The translations under genes and the position numbers were made by a program. DNA of 64,000 bases, from positions 278,366 to 342,365 of the forward strand of contig JAHHHR010000002.1 of assembly GCA_019359245.1 (NCBI GenBank), given 5' to 3'. Source of the stretch: Nostoc desertorum CM1-VF14. Its GTDB lineage: Bacteria > Cyanobacteriota > Cyanobacteriia > Cyanobacteriales > Nostocaceae. The notes under the pieces were generated by a model. It had not been told where the DNA came from, did no database searches, and was given only the letters and a program-made list of their open reading frames with translations. Position 1 is the stretch's first letter. Every line of letters begins with the position of its first letter. This document shows positions 45,896 to 55,849 of this stretch, piece after piece.

Positions 45896-47059
45896 ATGGT
45901 TGTGAGCTACTCAGTAAAAATCTTGTTAATTGAGGATAACCTAGCTTCTGCTAGGTTGTTACAAGAGTTTCTGATGCAAGCCCAGTCCCAAGAGTTTACT
46001 CTGGTTCATGTGACGCGATTGGGGGAAGCACTTCAGGAACTAAGTCAATGTAATTATGATGTTATTTTATTAGATTTAACTCTACCTGACAGTCAAGGAT
46101 TGTCATCTCTACCTCCTCTGATTAGTCAAGCGCCAAGCATACCTATTGTTGTTCTAACAAATACCAATGACGAAGAACTGGCAATTGAAGCAGTGCGACA
46201 GGGGGCGCAAGATTATCTAGTCAAGCGGCAGGTAAATGTAGATGTGTTAGTGCGATCGCTACGTTATGCGATCGAGCGTAAGCAGGTTTTAGAATCATTA
46301 CGCACAGTCAATGAAACGTTACAAACCCGGGTTGAAGAACGAACTGCGGAACTGGTGAAAGCCAATGAACTCAACCAGTTCAAATCTGAATTTGTCTCAA
46401 TGCTCTCCCATGACATCCGCAATCCGCTAAATACTATTCTCTTAGCTGCTGGATTGCTACAAAATCAAGATGAAAGATTGACCAAAGAGAAAAAACTGAA
46501 TCATTTACAAATGATTCGCTCGGCGATCAAAAACATGGCAAAGCTATTGGATGAAGTTACATTCATCGGGAAAGCTGATTCTGGCAGACTGGGGTATGAA
46601 CTAATTTGCATAGATTTAGAAGCTTTTTGCCGCCAAATGGTCGAAGAAGTTCGATTAATAGCAAATGAGAAACATCTAACTTTGGTGTTTACCAGTTTTG
46701 GGAAATTAGACGAAGCATTATGGGATGAAAGCTTACTGCGGCACATTTTGGGCAATTTACTGAGCAATGCTATTAAGTATTCACTACCGGGCGGCATAGT
46801 GCGCTTTGAAGTAATTGGTCAGGAAAAAACAGTAACTTTCCGAATTCAAGATTGGGGAATTGGCATTCCTCAAGAAGACCAAAAGCGGCTGTTTCAGCCT
46901 TTCCGACGTGCAGACAATGTTGGAACCATTCCAGGTACTGGCTTGGGGCTAGCGATCGCCAAAAAGTGTGTTGATGCACACGGGGGCGAGATTGTAGTCA
47001 ATAGTCAAGTTGGAGTAGGTACAACCTTTACCGTCACCCTTCCTTTACTAGAAGTTTAA
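45896..47059 (+). CDS. response regulator-histidine kinase hybrid
   Basis: The 387-residue protein has an N-terminal receiver (Asp60 in ILLDLTLPDSQG, Lys in YLVKRQVNVD), a coiled coil (VNETLQTRVEERTAELVKANELN), then HisKA with His172 in MLSHDIRNPL and a HATPase (NLLSNAIKYSLPGG, IQDWGIGIPQED, GTGLGLAIAKK). There is no sensor domain: input comes through the receiver. Placement after cphA-rcpA suggests it continues a light-signalling relay. It is followed by a convergent terminator. Confidence 0.88.
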   Translation: MVVSYSVKILLIEDNLASARLLQEFLMQAQSQEFTLVHVTRLGEALQELSQCNYDVILLDLTLPDSQGLSSLPPLISQAPSIPIVVLTNTNDEELAIEAVRQGAQDYLVKRQVNVDVLVRSLRYAIERKQVLESLRTVNETLQTRVEERTAELVKANELNQFKSEFVSMLSHDIRNPLNTILLAAGLLQNQDERLTKEKKLNHLQMIRSAIKNMAKLLDEVTFIGKADSGRLGYELICIDLEAFCRQMVEEVRLIANEKHLTLVFTSFGKLDEALWDESLLRHILGNLLSNAIKYSLPGGIVRFEVIGQEKTVTFRIQDWGIGIPQEDQKRLFQPFRRADNVGTIPGTGLGLAIAKKCVDAHGGEIVVNSQVGVGTTFTVTLPLLEV

Positions 47060-47104
47060 GCGGTGACAGCAATTTTTGCATCTGGGGAATACAGTTCATT
47101 GTTG

Positions 47105-47123
47105 GGGCACAACTATTGTGCCC
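47105..47123. terminator. hairpin between convergent kinase and trmB genes
   Basis: GGGCACAA-CTA-TTGTGCCC is a perfect 8-bp stem with 3-nt loop, 45 nt after the kinase stop and 17 nt from the trmB stop. Lack of a U-tract leaves termination likely but unproven. Confidence 0.55.
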
Positions 47124-47139
47124 TTATGTCAAAGCGCCA

Positions 47140-47793
47140 CTAACCCTCATTCATAACTTCTCGCCTGACAAACAAAGCTCGATAAACAGGCTCACCCTTT
47201 TTTTGCGTTCCTATTTCCCGTTCTGTGGAGACTGGGAGTGGGTTTTCAGCTAACCATTCTCCTGCACCAACTTTCTGATAAGCTGGATGAGCGGCAAAGC
47301 GATCGCGCATTTCCACAGCAACAAATTCCATATCTGATTGCAGAAATACAACTCCCCCAACTGCAAGATAATTGGCTAATTCTGCCACTAGTTCTGGTTG
47401 CACTACACGACGTTTAGCGTGGCGGGTTTTAAACCAAGGATCAGGGAATTGAATTGTAACGCGTTGTAAACTTCCTGGAGGGAGGCAAGATAACAGCGAT
47501 CGCAGTGAGTTATTCACATTGCAAAATAAGTAGTGCAGGTTTGTCAAACCTAACTCAGAACGTAATTTATTCGCCTCCACCACCAACGGTTCCCGAATTT
47601 CCAAGCCGAGAAAATTCCAGTTTGGTTCTATTTTGGCCATATTTACCAAAAATAGTCCTTTAGCACAGCCAATATCTAAATGTAGCGGTTGATTTGGCTT
47701 TGCATAAATTCTTTCCCAGTCAAGTGGACTTGCTGGTGTTTGATACTTTTTACCAAGTGGATTAACATGCTGGCGGACTCGGACTGCTGCCAA
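47140..47793 (-). CDS. trmB: tRNA (guanine-N7)-methyltransferase
   Basis: TrmB adds the N7 methyl group at G46 of tRNAs using SAM. The motif LHLDIGCAKGLFLVNMA and the signature QFPDPWFKTRHAKRRVVQPELV are unmistakable. The start is a TTG at 47793 (encoding MAAVRVRQHVNPL), because AAAGGAGA lies about nine nt upstream and orthologues begin at this point. An upstream TTG at 47862 would add 23 residues without a ribosome site. The chosen form has 217 residues, the usual length. Confidence 0.93.
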   Translation of the reverse strand: MAAVRVRQHVNPLGKKYQTPASPLDWERIYAKPNQPLHLDIGCAKGLFLVNMAKIEPNWNFLGLEIREPLVVEANKLRSELGLTNLHYLFCNVNNSLRSLLSCLPPGSLQRVTIQFPDPWFKTRHAKRRVVQPELVAELANYLAVGGVVFLQSDMEFVAVEMRDRFAAHPAYQKVGAGEWLAENPLPVSTEREIGTQKKGEPVYRALFVRREVMNEG

Positions 47794-48100
47794 AATTTGA
47801 TCTCCTTTATGTGAAAATATCCTATGGTTTGTGCGATCGCCATCAGTTGGCTTTGTTAACAAAATGTATTAACTAGCTGGTAATTTTAGTCAATTCTCGG
47901 CATTCATCTATTACGATAGCAACAATATATTTAATTTAATAAGTCAAAGTAAAATAAGGTGACGGAGAAATGCGTACCTGGATTTTCTATTTTCTCCATT
48001 TAAAAGCCGCAAACTAAGATTGGCAGCTATAATTTATACTGATTAAAAATTTAAAGCTACTAGACTAGCTCATGCGTAACTTTTAACTAATACTTACCAA

Positions 48101-49699
48101 ATGGTGTATAGCTACTCAGATTTAGACCAGAAAAACCTTAAATGGTTTCCCAATGATAACTCCCGTGCGACCCTACTTACGATAAAAGTTTCACGAGGTC
48201 AGATACGTGGACTTAAGGGAGTTACTATTGACTTTCGCTATCCAATTACAGCCATAGCAGGACGTAACGGTTCCTGTAAAACTACAGTCCTAGCTTTGTC
48301 AGCATGTGCATTTCACAACAAGCCTAATGGTTTCAAGTTACCTGGAAGAAAACATCCCTACTATACATTTTCAGATTTCTTTATCCAGACAAAAGAGGAA
48401 ACTGCACTTGGTAATATATCAATCAACCATCAAATTCTTCACAACAGCTGGAAAGTTACAAAGCATAATCCCAACAAGGCTGGCCCAAATTGGCAGCAAC
48501 GCTTTAAGAAGTCTGGAGGCCGCTGGAATAACTATGATTCAAGAGTTGTACGTACTGTTGTATTTCTTGGTGTTGAGCGCATTGTTCCACACGCAGAAAG
48601 GAGTGTATCTAAAAGCTATCGAGGTAAGTTTAAACTAGCAACAGACCAAGGATGGGAACTTAGTGTTCGTGAAACTGTAGGAAAAATCCTTGGTACTGAC
48701 TATACGAGTTTTAGTTATAGACGACATGCAAGATACCGTTTACCTATCGTCGCTAAAAAAGATCAGAATGTTTACTCTGGCTTCAATATGGGGGCAGGTG
48801 AACACTATTTATTTGAGTTATTCTCAATTATAAATGAGTGCCCAGATGGTTCTCTTATTTTAATTGATGAGATAGAATTAGGTCTTCATGAAAAAGCACA
48901 AGAAAACTTAATTGTAGAATTAAAAAAAATATGTGAAAAACGCAAGTTTCAAATTATTTGTACAACTCATTCCTCTCCTATTCTTGAGTGCTTACCACCA
49001 GAAGGCAGAATTTTTATAGAACGCAGTGGTAGTGAGACTATTATTATACCTGGAATTTCGCCAGCTTATGCAACTGGAAAACTCTCAGGTCGTCCAAAAG
49101 TTGAGTTAGATATTTTAGTGGAAGATGATGCAGCTAAATTAATAGTCGAAACAGTTTTAGATAATGATCTTCGCTCACGCACACAAGTTTTACCTATCGG
49201 TTCGGCAGCAGCAGTTATGAGACATCTTGGTGCTAGATATAAAGAAATTATACATAAAAAAGATAAGGCAATAGAAGTTTGTGTCTTGCTTGATGGTGAT
49301 AAATCATCGAAAAAAATTGAGCAGATTAATCAATTTTTAAAAGTTCTTGAAACACTCACAGATCAACAAGAGGCTAAAGACTGGGTGGAAAAACGTTTGA
49401 CATTTCTACCTGGCAACGATTGGCCTGAATTATGGATTGTTAAACCCAACAGTAAAGAGTCATTTTATGAAAGATTTGAACGAGAATTAAAAATGTCAAA
49501 AGCAGAAGTAGATGAAATGTTAGATTCAGCTTTTCGGGCTGGTAAACATAATGAGTTTTATGAAGCAGCAAAAATATTGACTCTTGATAAAACAGTTGTA
49601 GCAAGCTATCTAATTAAGAGTGCATTTGAATCAGATCCAAAAGAATCACAAAAAATTAATAATTTAATTCGAGGTTTTCTTGGAGAAAAGACAACATAG
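48101..49699 (+). CDS. OLD-like AAA ATPase with TOPRIM-type domain
   Basis: The 532-residue protein is a candidate defence or DNA-repair ATPase-nuclease. Residues about 25-320 are an ABC-type ATPase: Walker A AGRNGSCKTT (Cys59 in place of the usual Gly), GAGEHYLFELFS as a signature-like region, Walker B LILIDEIELGLHE (Asp256, Glu257), and CTTHSSPIL. Residues about 335-480 resemble a TOPRIM nuclease, with Glu341 in LVEDDAAKL and DGD at 398-400. This order matches OLD-family nucleases. It stands alone, between trmB and gyrA, with AT-rich codon use relative to gyrA. No recognised partner such as a GajB-like helicase is adjacent. Confidence 0.78.
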   Translation: MVYSYSDLDQKNLKWFPNDNSRATLLTIKVSRGQIRGLKGVTIDFRYPITAIAGRNGSCKTTVLALSACAFHNKPNGFKLPGRKHPYYTFSDFFIQTKEETALGNISINHQILHNSWKVTKHNPNKAGPNWQQRFKKSGGRWNNYDSRVVRTVVFLGVERIVPHAERSVSKSYRGKFKLATDQGWELSVRETVGKILGTDYTSFSYRRHARYRLPIVAKKDQNVYSGFNMGAGEHYLFELFSIINECPDGSLILIDEIELGLHEKAQENLIVELKKICEKRKFQIICTTHSSPILECLPPEGRIFIERSGSETIIIPGISPAYATGKLSGRPKVELDILVEDDAAKLIVETVLDNDLRSRTQVLPIGSAAAVMRHLGARYKEIIHKKDKAIEVCVLLDGDKSSKKIEQINQFLKVLETLTDQQEAKDWVEKRLTFLPGNDWPELWIVKPNSKESFYERFERELKMSKAEVDEMLDSAFRAGKHNEFYEAAKILTLDKTVVASYLIKSAFESDPKESQKINNLIRGFLGEKTT

Positions 49700-49967
49700 T
49701 TTCGTAGGTTAGGGAAAATGAAGTTAAAGCAATACGATAAATTGTTGAATTAGTGGCTCGATTTAGTTAACTTATATGAGCAGCTCTCACACTACAAAAG
49801 CAAGGAGAATTTACTAAGATGCTTGGGTTAGCCTTCCAGGCAAAAAATAGGCAATATATGCTAGAATTGTATCAAATTATGGCAGTTATTCAAGAGCAAT
49901 TTAGAATAATTTTGCGCTTTGTTGAGTAAACAAGCTAAAATCTACGATTTTTGGAGATTTTTAGGTT

Positions 49968-52592
49968 ATGACAACCTCACAGGAGAGGATTATCCCGATA
50001 GACTTGCGAACCGAAATGTCGCAGTCTTATCTGGAATACGCCATGAGCGTGATAGTGGGTCGGGCGTTGCCAGATGCCAGGGATGGTCTAAAACCTGTGC
50101 ATCGTCGCATTCTCTACGCAATGCACGAGCTAGGTCTGCTCCACGATCGCCCCTTTAAGAAATGCGCCCGTGTGGTGGGGGAAGTGTTGGGTAAATATCA
50201 CCCCCACGGTGACACAGCAGTATATGATGCCTTGGTGCGGATGGCGCAGGATTTTTCCATGCGATCGCCCCTAGTTAACGGACATGGTAACTTCGGTTCG
50301 GTAGACAACGATCCGCCAGCCGCCATGCGGTACACAGAATGCCGCTTACAAGCTTTAACTAGCGCTGGTCTACTACACGACATCGAGTATGAAACAGTAG
50401 ATTTCGCCGATAACTTCGACGGTTCCCAGCAAGAACCGACAGTGCTACCGGCGCGGATTCCCCAGTTGTTGCTCAACGGTTCCTCTGGGATTGCCGTGGG
50501 TATGGCAACCAACATTCCGCCGCACAATTTGGGCGAATTGATTGATGCTTTAGTGGCTGTAATCCACAATCCAGAAATCACCGATCTCGAATTAATGCAG
50601 TATGTCCACGGCCCAGACTTTCCGACTGGGGCGCAAATTTTGGGGACATCTGCCATTCGAGAAGCTTACACCACCGGGCGTGGTTCCATTACCATGCGTG
50701 GTGTCGCTAACATTGAAACCGTTGAACAACGGGGACGGCCAGATAGAGAAGCAATTATCATTACCGAATTGCCCTATCAAACCAATAAAGCGGCGCTGAT
50801 TGAAAAAATCGCCGAAATGGTGAACGAGAAGCGTCTAGAGGGCATCGCAGATATCCGGGATGAAAGCGATCGCGACGGGATGCGAGTTGTGATCGAACTC
50901 AAGCGTGATGCTTATCCCCGCGTTGTGCTGAACAACCTCTACAAGCAAACGCCACTACAAGCCAACTTCGGCGCGAACATGCTGGCGTTGGTTAATAGCG
51001 AACCCCAAGTACTCACCCTCAAGCAGTTCTTAAGCGTCTTCTTGGATTTTCGGATCGAATCCATTGCTAGACGTACCCGTTACGAACTGCGGAAAGCCGA
51101 GGAACGCGACCATCTCCTGCAAGGATTATTAATTGCTCTGTCACAGTTAGATCCAATTATTGTCTTAATTCGCCATGCTCCCGATGCGCCGACAGCTAAA
51201 GGCGAATTGATCACAACTTACGGACTTTCGGAAGTGCAAGCAGATGCGATTTTGCAGATGCAATTGCGGCGGTTGACTGCCTTAGAAGCAGACAAAATTC
51301 GTTTGGAACACGAGGAATTACAAGCGAAAATCACCGATTTGCAAGATATTTTGGCACACCGGGAAAGAGTGCTAGAAATCATTGAAACCGAAGTCGCGCA
51401 ACTAAAAACTAACTTTGCCACACCCCGCCGCACGGTTATTTTACCAGGCGAAGGTGAACTAGATGATCGTGACCTAATTGCCAATGAAAAAGCAATAATT
51501 CTGGTTACAGAGCAAGGCTACATCAAACGGATGCCAGTTAACACCTTTGAAGCACAAAGCCGTGCTACCAGAGGCAAAGCCGCAGCCAAGGTGAAAGATG
51601 ATGATACCATTGAGCATTTTTTGACTTGCTGCGATCACGACAGTATTTTATTCTTTAGTGAGCGTGGTGTTGTTTATTGCCTGAGAGCTTATCAAATTCC
51701 AGCGAGTTCGCGTACTAGCCGAGGGACACCAATTGTCCAGATGCTACCGATTCCCAAAGAGGAAAAAATCACCTCGATTGTACCTGTTGACGAGTTTAGC
51801 AGTGAAGAATATCTGGTCATGCTCACCAAGGGCGGCAATATCAAGAAAACCGAATTGGCCGCGTTTAGTCACATTCGCGCCAATGGTTTGATTGCCATTT
51901 CCTTAGAAGAAGGCGACCAACTGCGCTGGGTGCGACGCGCTAGAGTCGAGGACAGTGTAATCATTGGTTCTCGTAACGGGATGGCGATTAACTTCCGGTG
52001 TAACCACGAACAACTGCGTCCTTTAAGTAGGGCGACTCGTGGAGTGAAAGCCATGAAACTCAAAAATAAAGATGAACTGGTGGGTATGGATATCCTTCCC
52101 GCAGCAATTCTTGAAACTTTGGATATAGTTACAGAAGCCGAAACAGAAGATATCGAAACAATCGAAACAATCGAAACAATCGAAGCTGAAGATATCGAAA
52201 TTACTGAAACTAATGAAGAGTCCGTAGAAGTGCCTAGCACTGGCATTGTTGGCCCTTGGGTATTGGTAATTACAATGGGAGGATATGGTAAGCGCGTACC
52301 AGTTGCCCAATTCCGCCTGCAAAATCGTGCTGGTCAGGGTTTAATGGCAACCAAGTTCAAAAACCGCAAAACCAAAGATAAGTTAGCAACCCTACGCATT
52401 GTCAACAATGATGATGATGAAATCATGATGGTGACAAATCGCGGTATTATCATCCGTCAAGCGGTAAATGCCATTTCTATCCAATCGCGATCGGCAACTG
52501 GAGTCAGAGTGCAGCGTTTAGACGAAGATGATGCTATTACCGGAGTGGCAATAGTTCCACCTGATGCTGCCGATGCAGAAGAAGCAGAATAA
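49968..52592 (+). CDS. gyrA: DNA gyrase subunit A
   Basis: GyrA cuts and rejoins DNA in the supercoiling complex with GyrB. The N-terminus has [22 protein letters not shown], and the active Tyr is in [14 protein letters not shown]. The C-terminal beta-pinwheel repeats follow from about residue 500; the GyrA box is [13 protein letters not shown] (residues about 526-538), which distinguishes it from ParC. An acidic insert [18 protein letters not shown] (about residues 727-745) sits within the C-terminal domain. The 874 residues are near the usual 860. It overlaps lnt by 29 nt. Confidence 0.95.
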   Translation: MTTSQERIIPIDLRTEMSQSYLEYAMSVIVGRALPDARDGLKPVHRRILYAMHELGLLHDRPFKKCARVVGEVLGKYHPHGDTAVYDALVRMAQDFSMRSPLVNGHGNFGSVDNDPPAAMRYTECRLQALTSAGLLHDIEYETVDFADNFDGSQQEPTVLPARIPQLLLNGSSGIAVGMATNIPPHNLGELIDALVAVIHNPEITDLELMQYVHGPDFPTGAQILGTSAIREAYTTGRGSITMRGVANIETVEQRGRPDREAIIITELPYQTNKAALIEKIAEMVNEKRLEGIADIRDESDRDGMRVVIELKRDAYPRVVLNNLYKQTPLQANFGANMLALVNSEPQVLTLKQFLSVFLDFRIESIARRTRYELRKAEERDHLLQGLLIALSQLDPIIVLIRHAPDAPTAKGELITTYGLSEVQADAILQMQLRRLTALEADKIRLEHEELQAKITDLQDILAHRERVLEIIETEVAQLKTNFATPRRTVILPGEGELDDRDLIANEKAIILVTEQGYIKRMPVNTFEAQSRATRGKAAAKVKDDDTIEHFLTCCDHDSILFFSERGVVYCLRAYQIPASSRTSRGTPIVQMLPIPKEEKITSIVPVDEFSSEEYLVMLTKGGNIKKTELAAFSHIRANGLIAISLEEGDQLRWVRRARVEDSVIIGSRNGMAINFRCNHEQLRPLSRATRGVKAMKLKNKDELVGMDILPAAILETLDIVTEAETEDIETIETIETIEAEDIEITETNEESVEVPSTGIVGPWVLVITMGGYGKRVPVAQFRLQNRAGQGLMATKFKNRKTKDKLATLRIVNNDDDEIMMVTNRGIIIRQAVNAISIQSRSATGVRVQRLDEDDAITGVAIVPPDAADAEEAE

Positions 52593-54213
52593 AAAGCAGG
52601 GGGAGCAAGGAAGGCAGGGGGAGAGGTTTATCTCTTTACTCCCTTGCTTAATTGCCTTAGCTAGCGGCATTTTAATGGGGCTAACTGTAGCCCCTGTCGG
52701 CGCATGGTTCTTGGCTTGGATTGCCCTAGTTCCCTTATGGGTGCTAGTTGTCACTTCAGCCAAAAGCAAACACCAATCCCCCCCTGTTCCCCCTGCTCTC
52801 TTCTGGGGTATCGGTTATCATGGTGTCGCCCTATCTTGGATTACCGGAATTCATCCGATGACATGGTTGGGCGTTCCTTGGTTGCCAAGTTTGTTAATCA
52901 CCCTTTTTTGTTGGGGATTTATCAGCCTCTTGGGAGGGGTATTAGTTAGTATTTGGGCGGCTGTGATGGTTCGCCTGAGCGGACAAAAACCTTGGCTACG
53001 TGTATTGATTGGTACAGCCGTCTGGTGTGGTTTAGAGAGTCTGTGGAGTGCGGGGCCTCTGTGGTGGAGTTCTCTTGCTTACACCCAAAGTCCGCACAAT
53101 CTCGTAATTTTACATTTGGGGCAACTCTCTGGGCCTAATACTGTGACAGCAGCGATTGTTGCTGTTAATGGCTTAATTGCGGAAGGATGGACGAACCGCC
53201 TTCGCGCAGCGTCTCGTAGAGAAGACGCTAAGATTTCCTCTGCGTCCTCCGCGCCTCTGCGGTTCGTTAATAAATACTGGGTTATCGCCACAGGGCTATT
53301 AATTACCTTACACCTCATCGGTTTTATCTTATATAGCCGTCCCATCGCTCAATTACCAGAAGCGGCCTTGAAAGTGGGGATTGTTCAGGGTAATATCCCG
53401 AACCGACTTTTACAAAGTTCCGAAGGGTTTCGTCGCGCCCAAGAAAACTATACCAATGGATATCTAACTTTAGCAGACCAAGGTGTAGATGCAGTCCTCA
53501 CCCCAGAAGGAGCCTTACCTATTTTCCAGCGTAACTTGCTGGGAACTGCTTTAGTTGCAGCTGTGAAAGAAAAAGGTGTAGTTGCTTGGATTGGAGCTTT
53601 TGGCGAACGGGGAGACAGTTATACAATTAGCTTGTTTACTTTCAACAGTAAGGGTGAAATTGTCAGCCGCTATGATAAGTCTAAACTAGTACCCTTGGGA
53701 GAATATATTCCCTTTGAAGAAATTTTAGGGGGAATAGTTCAGCGCTTGTCACCACTGGAGGCACACCAAGTTCCGGGTTCGGCAAATCAAATATTTGATA
53801 CTCCTTTTGGTCGTGCGATCGCTAGTATATGTTATGAATCTGCTTTTCCTGAGCAATTTCGTCGCCAAGCTGCTGCGGGTGGGCAATTTATTATCAGTTC
53901 TTCTAACGATGCCCATTACACTGCATCGATGCCATTCCAGCACCATGCACAGGATATCATGCGGGCAATTGAAACTGATAGATGGTCAGCACGAGCAACT
54001 AATACAGGATATTCAGGCTTTATAGATCCTCACGGTAGAACCTTGTGGATATCTGGATATAATACTTACGAAACTCATGCTGAAACAATTTATCGGCGAC
54101 AAACGCAGACTTTATATGTGCGTTGGGGTGATTGGTTGACACCGTTGTTATTGATATCCTCTGAAGGAGCTTGGCTGTTAATTCAACTTGGGCATTCAAA
54201 GAAAATAGGATAG
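52564..54213 (+). CDS. lnt: apolipoprotein N-acyltransferase
   Basis: Lnt adds the third acyl chain to lipoproteins in the plasma membrane. The catalytic triad is visible: Glu in LTPEGALP, Lys in [12 protein letters not shown] and Cys in [11 protein letters not shown]. Six or more N-terminal helices precede the nitrilase domain. The start is uncertain: the ATGs at 52564 and 52573 overlap gyrA, and the first 21 codons are partly made of a G-rich repeat ([12 protein letters not shown]). Further in-frame inserts are SPPVPPA near residue 74 and a repeat-derived stretch at residues about 211-234. Confidence 0.88.
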   Translation: MLPMQKKQNKKQGEQGRQGERFISLLPCLIALASGILMGLTVAPVGAWFLAWIALVPLWVLVVTSAKSKHQSPPVPPALFWGIGYHGVALSWITGIHPMTWLGVPWLPSLLITLFCWGFISLLGGVLVSIWAAVMVRLSGQKPWLRVLIGTAVWCGLESLWSAGPLWWSSLAYTQSPHNLVILHLGQLSGPNTVTAAIVAVNGLIAEGWTNRLRAASRREDAKISSASSAPLRFVNKYWVIATGLLITLHLIGFILYSRPIAQLPEAALKVGIVQGNIPNRLLQSSEGFRRAQENYTNGYLTLADQGVDAVLTPEGALPIFQRNLLGTALVAAVKEKGVVAWIGAFGERGDSYTISLFTFNSKGEIVSRYDKSKLVPLGEYIPFEEILGGIVQRLSPLEAHQVPGSANQIFDTPFGRAIASICYESAFPEQFRRQAAAGGQFIISSSNDAHYTASMPFQHHAQDIMRAIETDRWSARATNTGYSGFIDPHGRTLWISGYNTYETHAETIYRRQTQTLYVRWGDWLTPLLLISSEGAWLLIQLGHSKKIG

Positions 54214-54227
54214 TACCTCAGAACACA

Positions 54228-54371
54228 ACTTATATCATGCCCGCTAAATTACCCATAATAAAAGAACCCCACCCCGCCAAAGCTTTGCTTTGTCTCCCCT
54301 CCCCGCCTGCGGGGAGGGGTTGGGGGTGGGGTTCTTCGGGTTTAATAAGTAATCAAGCGGACATAATATTT
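54228..54371. mobile_element. palindromic MITE, copy 1
   Basis: The 144-bp palindromic element has a GC-rich core stem CCCCTCCCCGC-CT-GCGGGGAGGGG (54296-54319) inside longer arms AAAGAACCCCACCCC and GGGGTGGGGTTCTT. Ends are imperfect inverted repeats (TTATATCATGCCCGC and GCGGACATAATAT). A second copy occurs at 55850-55991. No coding sequence is present. Confidence 0.75.
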
Positions 54372-54480
54372 AGTATGGATGCCTCTCGTGATAAGCAAAT
54401 AATTTTAGATGCAGGCGATGCCTGCGGCGGGCTGCGCCTACGCTACTGATAAATTTAAGACATATCAATTTTATTTTTAA

Positions 54481-54504
54481 ACTCTTACCATTATTGGTAA
54501 GAGT
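54481..54504. terminator. bidirectional terminator between lnt and EgtC-like gene
   Basis: ACTCTTACCA-TTAT-TGGTAAGAGT is a perfect 10-bp stem followed by TATTTTAT on the plus strand and TTAAAAATAAAA on the minus strand. It lies between convergent genes. Confidence 0.75.
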
Positions 54505-54556
54505 TATTTTATAACAGTAACCCGTCGCAATGCTTATCTAACCCCAATTAAGCAAA

Positions 54557-55345
54557 TCAATCCAACAGGCTAATTGTTGGCTGTAATGACTGAGCTTGAA
54601 AAAATAGCATACTTTGCTCAGGAAAGGTAGTCCAATTTTGGTTAGATAAACGCTCAGAGGCAACAATAATTTGGTCTGGCTCCTTAAGTGCATCACAAGA
54701 CCAATAAAGAGTAGGAGCTTGTGTGCCGTAAGCGTAGCGAATTGCTGCAATTGCTTGCCCATCGGTGACAATTATATTGGCACTAAAGCTGGTGTCGTAT
54801 TTTGATGCCAACTCAGTCAATTTTTGAACCGTGGCACGTAAGGCAGAGAACACAGTGCTGTCTGGAGATGACTGCCACATTTCCACTAGCAAAGCGAAGA
54901 TGTGTTCAGAGTCAGTCATGCCTTTAATCAGGCGGTATGTGGAATCAGAGAGGCTGTCACGGATTGGTCTGTAGAGAGTCTGTTGAAAGTTTGAGATTTC
55001 GCCATTATGCACAAACAACAGTTTCCCACTGCGAAATGGCTGACAGTTGCTAATGTCGAGCGATTCACCTATCCCAGCTAATCGCGCATAGCCGACAGTA
55101 CAAGTAGATTGTACATAGTTGCTCAACTCTTCCAGATTCGGATCGTTCCACATCGGGATCGTGTTTCGGTAAATAAAGGGTTTACCCACTTCGTCATACC
55201 AGCCTACACCTACCCCGTCTGCACAAACTACTCCTGATTTTAATTCCAAAGGACTGTAACTTTGTTTATAGAGCGAATGCTCCTGTTTATACAGCAACTC
55301 ATCTAATAGGATGGAATTACCAAGGTAGCCAATTAATCTACACAT
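54557..55345 (-). CDS. class II glutamine amidotransferase, EgtC-like
   Basis: The start is the ATG at 55345, giving MCRLIGYLGNS; removal of Met exposes Cys2, the N-terminal nucleophile of this family. Other motifs are CTVGYARLAGIGE, FVHNGEISNF and IKGMTDSEHIFALL. The 262 residues fit EgtC (ergothioneine synthesis, gamma-glutamyl hydrolysis) and YafJ-like proteins. An upstream TTG-type frame extension (to 55390) would bury the Cys and is rejected. No egtB or egtD is present in the window. The gene lies between two MITE copies. Confidence 0.85.
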   Translation of the reverse strand: MCRLIGYLGNSILLDELLYKQEHSLYKQSYSPLELKSGVVCADGVGVGWYDEVGKPFIYRNTIPMWNDPNLEELSNYVQSTCTVGYARLAGIGESLDISNCQPFRSGKLLFVHNGEISNFQQTLYRPIRDSLSDSTYRLIKGMTDSEHIFALLVEMWQSSPDSTVFSALRATVQKLTELASKYDTSFSANIIVTDGQAIAAIRYAYGTQAPTLYWSCDALKEPDQIIVASERLSNQNWTTFPEQSMLFFQAQSLQPTISLLD

Positions 55346-55484
55346 AAAAAAACGACGTTGCTGAAAGAGTAACGAACAAAATCCAGTCACAAGCCCCGAT
55401 AGAAATCGAACCTTTTAACTGTGCAATGACTGCGAATCTTTACTAAATTTAACAACTATTTTTTATCTTGTGTATGCTTGAACT

Positions 55485-55498
55485 ATGACTAAAGTCAT
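55485..55498. promoter_or_regulatory. operator-like palindrome 1
   Basis: ATGACT-AA-AGTCAT is a perfect dyad. It shares the ACTAAAGT core with the palindrome at 55668. Both lie in the gap upstream of the EgtC-like gene and the RND operon. Confidence 0.35.
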
Positions 55499-55667
55499 GG
55501 TTTTGTTTGCAAATTCTAGAAGAATATTTTTTAAAAAATAAATTAAACAAATTTAGATATAACTAAAGGAAGAAAAAAATATTCCTATTTTATGCATATC
55601 ATTTATAACAGGATAATTTATTGATACCCCATTAACTCAACGTGAGTTCGATGAACCTCTCGTTGAC

Positions 55668-55683
55668 TTGAACTAAAGTTCAA
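55668..55683. promoter_or_regulatory. operator-like palindrome 2
   Basis: TTGAACT-AA-AGTTCAA is a perfect dyad that directly overlaps a TTGACT -35-like hexamer (55663-55668). Dyads in this position are typical of MerR-type promoters. No good -10 box is visible at the expected distance. Confidence 0.35.
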
Positions 55684-55734
55684 ATCTGGCTCTCTCGCCC
55701 GTCGGCTACGGTATACACACAAGTCTTTTAATCT

Positions 55735-55839
55735 GCATCTTTGTTGCATCGACCCGCACCTTTGTTGCATCGACCTGCACCTTTATTGCATCGACCTGCA
55801 CCTTTGTTGCATTAACCTGCAACTTTGTTGTATTGACCT
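55735..55839. repeat. five-unit 21-bp minisatellite
   Basis: Units of 21 bp (consensus GCACCTTTGTTGCATCGACC plus T) start at 55735, 55756, 55777, 55798 and 55819. On the minus strand they stay open and encode a heptapeptide repeat near VDATKVQ, flanked by stops. It may be a relic of a repeat protein. Confidence 0.75.
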
Positions 55840-55849
55840 GCAAAAATTA

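Noticed and set aside
49819..49929. 36-residue frame before gyrA
   Set aside because: Weak ribosome site, no recognised motif; kept out because evidence is not better than chance.
55735..55839. CRISPR-like array
   Set aside because: Units are contiguous 21-mers without unique spacers, and no cas genes are present.
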